Positions 4,441 to 8,144 of a stretch of 8,144 nucleotides of DNA are shown piece by piece. The translations under genes and the position numbers were made by a program. The stretch covers positions 1 to 8,144 of the forward strand of contig JADFLN010000064.1 of the NCBI GenBank assembly GCA_022564385.1, in the 5' to 3' direction. Origin of the DNA: Nitrososphaerota archaeon (lineage in GTDB: Archaea; Thermoproteota; Nitrososphaeria; Nitrososphaerales; Nitrosopumilaceae). Each line of letters starts with the position of its first letter. Within the stretch, counting starts at the first letter, position 1. The notes beneath the pieces are model-generated. The model did not search any database. It worked only from the letters and a program-made list of their open reading frames with translations, and was not told the origin of the DNA.

Positions 4441-5433
4441 ATGGGAGCTCGTAAACACCATCAACCACGCAGAGGAAGTCTTGCATATTCACCAAGAGGA
4501 CGTGCTAAAAGCATGGAAGCAAGAATTAGAGCATGGCCAAAAATAGATGCAGATGAACCAAAAATTTTAGCTCATTGTGGGTTCAAAGCAGGTTGTGTAC
4601 AAATTGTTAGTATTGACGATCGTGAAAAGACGCCAAATGCAGGAAAACAACTTGTTAGTCTTGGTACAGTCTTAGTAACACCACCAGTATTAATTTTAGG
4701 GATTAGAGGATATTCAAAAGATCATGATGGATTACATGCAGAATTTGACGTATATGCAGAAGACATTCCAAAATACATTACAAAAGAAATCACATTAAAA
4801 AACAAAGAAGGTGCATTAGAAAATGCAGAAAAAAGATTAAGAAAGATCAAAGAAATCTTTGCAATTGTTGGAGTTTCTCCACGTGCAGCTGGTTTAGAAC
4901 AAAAGAAGCCATATGTTTTTGAGGCTTTAGTAAGTGGTGGAGACATACAAAAACAATTTACTCATGTAAAAGAATTACTTGGAAAAGAAATAAAGATTGA
5001 TCAAATTTTTGAACTTGGTTCAACTGTTGATGTTGCTGCAATTACTAAAGGAAAGGGATGGCAAGGAGTCATTCAAAGATGGGGTGTAAAAAAGAAACAA
5101 CATAAATCAAGAAAAACAGTTAGAGAAGTAGGTTCACTTGGCCCAATCTCTCCGCAAAGTGTCATGTATACAGTTCCAAGAGCAGGACAAATGGGATTCC
5201 ATCAAAGAACAGAGTATGATAAACGAATTATGGTTATAGGAAATACAGATGATGATAAAATTAAAATTAATCCAGATGGTGGATACAAGCACTTTGGATT
5301 AGTCAAAGGAGATTTTATTGTTCTAAAAGGTTCAGTTCCGGGAACATATAGAAGATTGATCAAGTTAAGAAGTCAAATCAGAAATGTTCCAACCAAAGTT
5401 AACAAACCAAATATTTTGGAGATAGTAATATAA
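4441..5433 (+). CDS. rpl3: Large ribosomal subunit protein uL3
   Basis: At 330 residues this has the usual size of archaeal uL3, a 23S rRNA-binding protein whose long loop reaches towards the peptidyl transferase centre. Conserved features are the basic N-terminal extension GARKHHQPRRGSLAYSPRGR (2-21), TGKG-like TKGKGWQGVIQRWGVK (202-217) and the central basic loop (HKSRKTVREVGSLGPISPQ, 221-239). VPRAGQMGFHQRTEYDKR (245-262) and the C-terminal PGTYRRLIKLR (300-310) are also conserved. The ATG gives exactly the N-terminus known for the family. It is the first gene of the ribosomal operon, and its stop overlaps the rpl4 start by one base (TAATG), which suggests translational coupling. Confidence 0.96.
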   Translation: MGARKHHQPRRGSLAYSPRGRAKSMEARIRAWPKIDADEPKILAHCGFKAGCVQIVSIDDREKTPNAGKQLVSLGTVLVTPPVLILGIRGYSKDHDGLHAEFDVYAEDIPKYITKEITLKNKEGALENAEKRLRKIKEIFAIVGVSPRAAGLEQKKPYVFEALVSGGDIQKQFTHVKELLGKEIKIDQIFELGSTVDVAAITKGKGWQGVIQRWGVKKKQHKSRKTVREVGSLGPISPQSVMYTVPRAGQMGFHQRTEYDKRIMVIGNTDDDKIKINPDGGYKHFGLVKGDFIVLKGSVPGTYRRLIKLRSQIRNVPTKVNKPNILEIVI

Positions 5434-6245
5434 TGAAAACAATAGCATACACAACAACTGGAATAAAAGACGGAGAAGTAGAACTTCCACTAATTTTTTC
5501 AACCCCATTTAGAAAAGAATTAATTCACAAGGCTTTCACAAATCTAACATCACATAAATTCCAACCACAAGGAAGACACCCAACTGCAGGTCAAGATGTA
5601 GTAGCAGATACTAATGATCCACCCACAGGTCAAGGTGTATCTCGTGTTGCCAGAATGCGTGGAGGGGGAGGTGGAAGACAAGGTCAAGGTGCAGAAGTTG
5701 CATCAACTAGAGGAGGAAGGCAAGCACACCCACCTATTGTTGGGAAAGTAATTTACAAGAAATTAAACAAAAAAGAAAATAAATTAGCATTATGTTCTGC
5801 AATTGCAGCTACAGCATCAAAAGATCTTGTAGAAGCAAGAGGTCATAAAGTTAAAGATATTGAATCATTTCCAATTGTAGTATCAGATGATATTGAATCA
5901 ATTTCAAAAGCAAGTGAAATCTCCAAAGTATTAGATTCACTAAATCTATTACAAGACGTTAAGAGGTTAGAATCAAGAAAAGTACGTTCTGGACAATCAA
6001 GACTTAGAGGAAGAAGTAAGAAAGTTGGAAAGAGTGTTTTGTTTGTAACAATAGATTCTTCAAACATAAGAAAAGCAATAGGGGCGTTTCCGGGAGTAGA
6101 AGCAAAAAATGTTAAAGATTTAAGCGTATTGGATTTGGCACCAGGTTCTGATCCAATTAGATTAACAGTATATACCAAATCAGCTATAAAAGAAATTGGG
6201 AAAATTAAATCAACACATCTAGAATTAATGGTGAAAATGCAATGA
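5433..6245 (+). CDS. rpl4: Large ribosomal subunit protein uL4
   Basis: This 270-residue archaeal/eukaryotic-type uL4 binds 23S rRNA, and its extended loop lines the nascent-peptide exit tunnel. The loop is clear: GRHPTAGQDVVADTNDPP (47-64), then VARMRGGGGGRQGQGAEVAS (72-91) and RGGRQAHPP (93-101), rich in Gly and Arg. The globular part includes KLALCSAIAATASKDLV (117-133), RSGQSRLRGRSKKVGKSVLFV (185-205) and DLAPGSDPIRLTVYT (234-248). An SD, GGAGAT (5418-5423), lies about 9 nt before the ATG, inside the end of rpl3. The stop overlaps the rpl23 start by four bases (ATGA). Confidence 0.96.
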   Translation: MKTIAYTTTGIKDGEVELPLIFSTPFRKELIHKAFTNLTSHKFQPQGRHPTAGQDVVADTNDPPTGQGVSRVARMRGGGGGRQGQGAEVASTRGGRQAHPPIVGKVIYKKLNKKENKLALCSAIAATASKDLVEARGHKVKDIESFPIVVSDDIESISKASEISKVLDSLNLLQDVKRLESRKVRSGQSRLRGRSKKVGKSVLFVTIDSSNIRKAIGAFPGVEAKNVKDLSVLDLAPGSDPIRLTVYTKSAIKEIGKIKSTHLELMVKMQ

Positions 6246-6508
6246 ATGTAGATCAAGCAAATAGAATAATTGTTAAACCATACATTACAGAAAAAACATT
6301 TGCAATGGTAGAAAATGAAAGTAAAGTTTGTTTTATTGTAGAACGTTCAGCAAGCAAACCACAAATTGCGGAGGCTGTAAAAATACTGTACAATCAAAAT
6401 GTTATCAAAGTTAACACCGCAAGAACAATTTATGGTAAAAAGGCGATTGTTCAGTTTGATACAACAGCAAAAGCTAGGGATTTGGCAACAAAGATAGGAA
6501 TGCTATAA
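6242..6508 (+). CDS. rpl23: Large ribosomal subunit protein uL23
   Basis: This 88-residue protein has the compact length usual for archaeal uL23, which sits by the exit tunnel and is part of the docking site for SRP and the Sec translocon. IIVKPYITEKTFAMVENESKVCFIVE (9-34), ASKPQIAEAVKILYNQNVIKVNTA (37-60) and YGKKAIVQF (64-72) are family segments. GGTGA at 6230-6234 provides an SD about 7 nt before the ATG, and the four-base overlap with rpl4 implies coupled translation. In most archaea rpl2 would follow at once; here it does not. Confidence 0.95.
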   Translation: MNVDQANRIIVKPYITEKTFAMVENESKVCFIVERSASKPQIAEAVKILYNQNVIKVNTARTIYGKKAIVQFDTTAKARDLATKIGML

Positions 6509-6552
6509 TATGGACCATAAAACTCGAAGAATATTAACAGAGGAGAAAAAGA

Positions 6553-6948
6553 ATGGTTAAAAAATTTTTATACAGAGGAATTACAAAAGAGGACTTAGAA
6601 AAGACATCTTTAGAGAAATTATTCCTATTATTCAATTCTAGACAAAGAAGATCTCTCACCCGAGGCATTACTGATGGAAAAAGAAAACTAATTGAAGAGA
6701 TAAAGTCTGCAACAGCAGGTAAATTAAAGAATCCTATCAAAACTCACCTAAGAGATTTGATCATTTTACCATACATGGTGGATGTCACAGTAGATGTTTT
6801 TTCAGGGAAAGAATTTGTTCCAGTTATAATTAAAGCAGAAATGATTGGGCATTATTTGGGAGAATATGTCATAACAAACAAAAAAGTATCACATGGAGCA
6901 CCAGGTGTAGGATCATCAAGATCAAGCCTCTATGTACCGCTAAAGTGA
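6553..6948 (+). CDS. rps19: Small ribosomal subunit protein uS19
   Basis: This 131-residue protein is of archaeal/eukaryotic uS19 type, located in the head of the 30S subunit near the A-site tRNA and the contacts with the large subunit. It begins KKFLYRGITKEDLEKTSLEKLFLLFNSRQRRSLTRG and carries the conserved PIKTHLRDLIILPYMV (71-86), GKEFVPVIIKAEMIGHYLGEYV (95-116) and HGAPGVGSSRSS (123-134 by family spacing, near the C-terminus). A strong SD, AGGAG (6541-6545), is 7 nt before the ATG. The 44-nt gap to rpl23, long for this operon, is where rpl2 is normally found. The stop codon lies within the SD of rpl22. Confidence 0.95.
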   Translation: MVKKFLYRGITKEDLEKTSLEKLFLLFNSRQRRSLTRGITDGKRKLIEEIKSATAGKLKNPIKTHLRDLIILPYMVDVTVDVFSGKEFVPVIIKAEMIGHYLGEYVITNKKVSHGAPGVGSSRSSLYVPLK

Positions 6949-6953
6949 TTATT

Positions 6954-7412
6954 ATGGGTAGATTCAGATATGCTTTCCAAAATTATGATGCAACAAGACA
7001 TGTACGTGCCTCGCTAAGAGAAAAAGATATTTCACACAAACATGCACGTGAAGTTGCAGTTGCAATCAAAGGATTGTCAATTGAAAAAGCAAGAGATTAC
7101 TTACATGCTGTAATTCACAAAGATAGAGCAGTTGCATTTAGACGATTCAAAAATCAGGTAGGACATAGATCAGATCCTGGAATGATGTCAGGACGTTATC
7201 CACAAAAAACAGCAAAAGAATTCATCAAAGTTTTAGATAATCTAGAATCAAATGCAGAATACAAAGGAATGGATTTAGATAGATTAAAAATTATAAACGC
7301 AACTGTTCACAAAGGAGTAATTATAAAAAGATTCATTCCAAGAGCAATGGGAAGAGCAACTCCAAAGAATGATGTATTAACTCACGTAGAATTGGTAGCT
7401 CAGGAGATCTAG
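6954..7412 (+). CDS. rpl22: Large ribosomal subunit protein uL22
   Basis: This 152-residue archaeal-type uL22 contacts all 23S rRNA domains and extends a beta-hairpin into the exit tunnel. Conserved parts are the start FRYAFQNYDATRHVRASLREKDIS, KHAREVAVAIKGLSIEKARDYLHAVI, the arginine-rich HRSDPGMMSGRYPQKTAKEF, and the C-terminal HKGVIIKRFIPRAMGRATPKND. I chose the ATG at 6954, because GTGAT (6945-6949) matches the anti-SD and sits about 4 nt before it. The same bases offer an in-frame GTG at 6945 that would add MII and overlap the end of rps19, so the start is uncertain by three codons. Family identity is not in doubt. Confidence 0.93.
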   Translation: MGRFRYAFQNYDATRHVRASLREKDISHKHAREVAVAIKGLSIEKARDYLHAVIHKDRAVAFRRFKNQVGHRSDPGMMSGRYPQKTAKEFIKVLDNLESNAEYKGMDLDRLKIINATVHKGVIIKRFIPRAMGRATPKNDVLTHVELVAQEI

Positions 7413-7414
7413 AA

Positions 7415-8144
7415 ATGTCAGCAGTAAAAAATGTAATCAAAGATAACTACAACATGATGCTTCTCAAAGATTATCTAAGAGAGGCAATTAAAGATGCAGG
7501 TTTTTCACATGCAGAAATATCAAAAACCCCAACAGGAACTAGAGTTGCATTACATGTAACAAGACCGGGAATCGTTATAGGAAGAAAAGGTACTGGAATC
7601 AGAGCCCTTACTGAAAAACTTGCAACAGACTTTGGATTAAAGAACCCACAAATTTCAGTAGTAGAAATTGAAAAACCAGAACTGGTTCCAGGAGTAATGT
7701 GTAATAGAATGGCATCACATATTGAACGTGGAACTGCCTTTAGAAGAGCAACAATGTGGACATTAAAACAAATTATGGAGAGTGGTGCAATGGGAGTTCA
7801 AATTACAATTTCTGGAAAACTCAGAGGCGATCGTTCAGCATTTGAAAAGCATACTGTAGGGATCTTACCAAGAGCAGGACATCATGCAGAAATTATTGTT
7901 GATCAAGATATTGCACATGTAAAGACTGCCATGGGATTAATTGGAATTAGAATTAGAATTGCAATAAAAGAAAAGCTCATTCCAGAATTTGAGATGAGAG
8001 TTGATAAATCAAAGAAAGTGAAAGAAAAAATAAAAAAGACTAGTGACGATACAGAAAAGACTAGTGACGATACAGAAAAGACTAGTGACGATACAGAAAA
8101 GACTAGTGACGATACAGAAAAGACTAGTGACGATACAGAAAAGA
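7415..8144 (+). CDS. rps3: Small ribosomal subunit protein uS3 with repeat-expanded tail (3' end outside window)
   Basis: The first 243 residues of uS3 are present; the gene continues past the window. The N-terminal KH domain has the GxxG loop GRKG at 56-59 within TRPGIVIGRKGTGIRALTEKL. The C-terminal uS3 domain follows, with VMCNRMASHIERGTAFRRATMWTLKQ (94-119), ISGKLRGDRSAFEKH (132-146) and GIRIRIAIKEKLIPEFEM (177-194). uS3 lines the mRNA entry channel of the 30S subunit. From residue 208 the sequence becomes exact repeats of KTSDDTE, an acidic, Ser/Thr-rich and surely disordered tail after a basic linker (KSKKVKEKIKK). An SD, AGGAGAT (7402-7408), precedes the ATG by 6 nt, inside the end of rpl22. 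The conserved core is unremarkable; the tail is the odd part. Confidence 0.96.
   Translation, partial: MSAVKNVIKDNYNMMLLKDYLREAIKDAGFSHAEISKTPTGTRVALHVTRPGIVIGRKGTGIRALTEKLATDFGLKNPQISVVEIEKPELVPGVMCNRMASHIERGTAFRRATMWTLKQIMESGAMGVQITISGKLRGDRSAFEKHTVGILPRAGHHAEIIVDQDIAHVKTAMGLIGIRIRIAIKEKLIPEFEMRVDKSKKVKEKIKKTSDDTEKTSDDTEKTSDDTEKTSDDTEKTSDDTEK
8036..8144 (+). repeat. 21-bp perfect tandem repeat in the rps3 C-terminal tail
   Basis: Five complete, base-identical 21-bp units (8036-8056, 8057-8077, 8078-8098, 8099-8119, 8120-8140) are followed by the first four bases of a sixth at the window edge. Each unit encodes K-T-S-D-D-T-E, with net charge -2, and preserves the frame. The lack of any synonymous difference between copies points to recent expansion by slippage or unequal recombination. 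The total copy number is not visible. Confidence 0.97.

Noticed and set aside
4425..4454. Short frame MMRLIHGSS with SD-like GAGGGTAATC just before it, overlapping the rpl3 start: possible leader peptide.
   Set aside because: The likely TATA box at 4407-4413 would start transcription near 4436, downstream of this ATG, so the frame would not be on the main transcript. It would matter only if a transcript from further upstream reads through.
5843..6256. 137-codon minus-strand frame inside rpl4.
   Set aside because: Entirely antisense to well-conserved uL4 sequence and without family features; similar shadow frames at 4722-4946 and 6534-6740 were dismissed for the same reason.
6510..6560. 16-codon frame (MDHKTRRILTEEKKNG) filling the rpl23-rps19 gap and ending inside the rps19 start.
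   Set aside because: Too short to judge, no domain and only a weak AGGA about 10 nt upstream. It contains the rps19 SD, so it is more simply leader sequence. It has no resemblance to uL2.
8036..8144. Tandem array considered as a CRISPR array or other non-coding repeat locus.
   Set aside because: The units are directly adjacent with no spacers, are a multiple of three and stay in the rps3 reading frame, so this is a coding minisatellite.

Overview
The window looks like the genome of an ammonia-oxidising-type archaeon (Nitrososphaerota/Thaumarchaeota, Nitrosopumilus-like). The DNA is AT-rich and densely coded. It carries a 20S proteasome alpha subunit, an archaeal DUF371 protein, a CdvB/ESCRT-III-like division protein, and ribosomal proteins of archaeal type in the archaeal S10-cluster order. 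Genes at the head of transcription units have TATA-like boxes about 24-31 nt before the start codon and little or no Shine-Dalgarno (SD) sequence. Genes inside the ribosomal operon have clear SD sequences. The genus is inference; the domain is well supported.

Left part (1-2650): the 3' part of a DipZ-type thioredoxin-fold protein is followed by a 94-nt spacer with an 8-bp inverted repeat and then a CdvB-family ESCRT-III protein. Three genes then lie on the minus strand: a basic 113-aa hypothetical protein, a 39-aa single-pass membrane peptide that recalls the membrane anchor of Cox11/CtaG, and a DUF371 protein. DUF371 and the proteasome gene diverge across a 52-bp gap with a single near-palindromic TATA-like element exactly midway between the two start codons.

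Right part (2652-8144): psmA is followed by a SPOUT-family RNA methyltransferase (TTG start), which directly precedes a 36-aa membrane peptide. A 94-bp spacer with a perfect 12-bp palindrome and a second half-copy 22 bp on leads into the ribosomal operon: rpl3 - rpl4 - rpl23 - rps19 - rpl22 - rps3. The genes overlap or lie close together, apart from a 44-nt gap between rpl23 and rps19. The rpl2 gene normally found in that gap is absent. rps3 runs off the right edge, and its C-terminal tail has become a perfect 21-bp tandem repeat coding for KTSDDTE, with at least five identical copies before the window ends.

Functionally the window is mostly housekeeping: translation (six ribosomal proteins and an rRNA-type methyltransferase), protein turnover (proteasome), membrane remodelling or division (CdvB) and thiol redox chemistry. 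The most noteworthy items are the repeat-expanded uS3 tail, the symmetric bidirectional promoter, the missing rpl2, the Cox11-anchor-like microprotein, and the palindromic elements upstream of cdvB and of the ribosomal operon. I see no defence system, CRISPR array, mobile element, tRNA or rRNA. No stretch longer than 300 bases lacks a gene.
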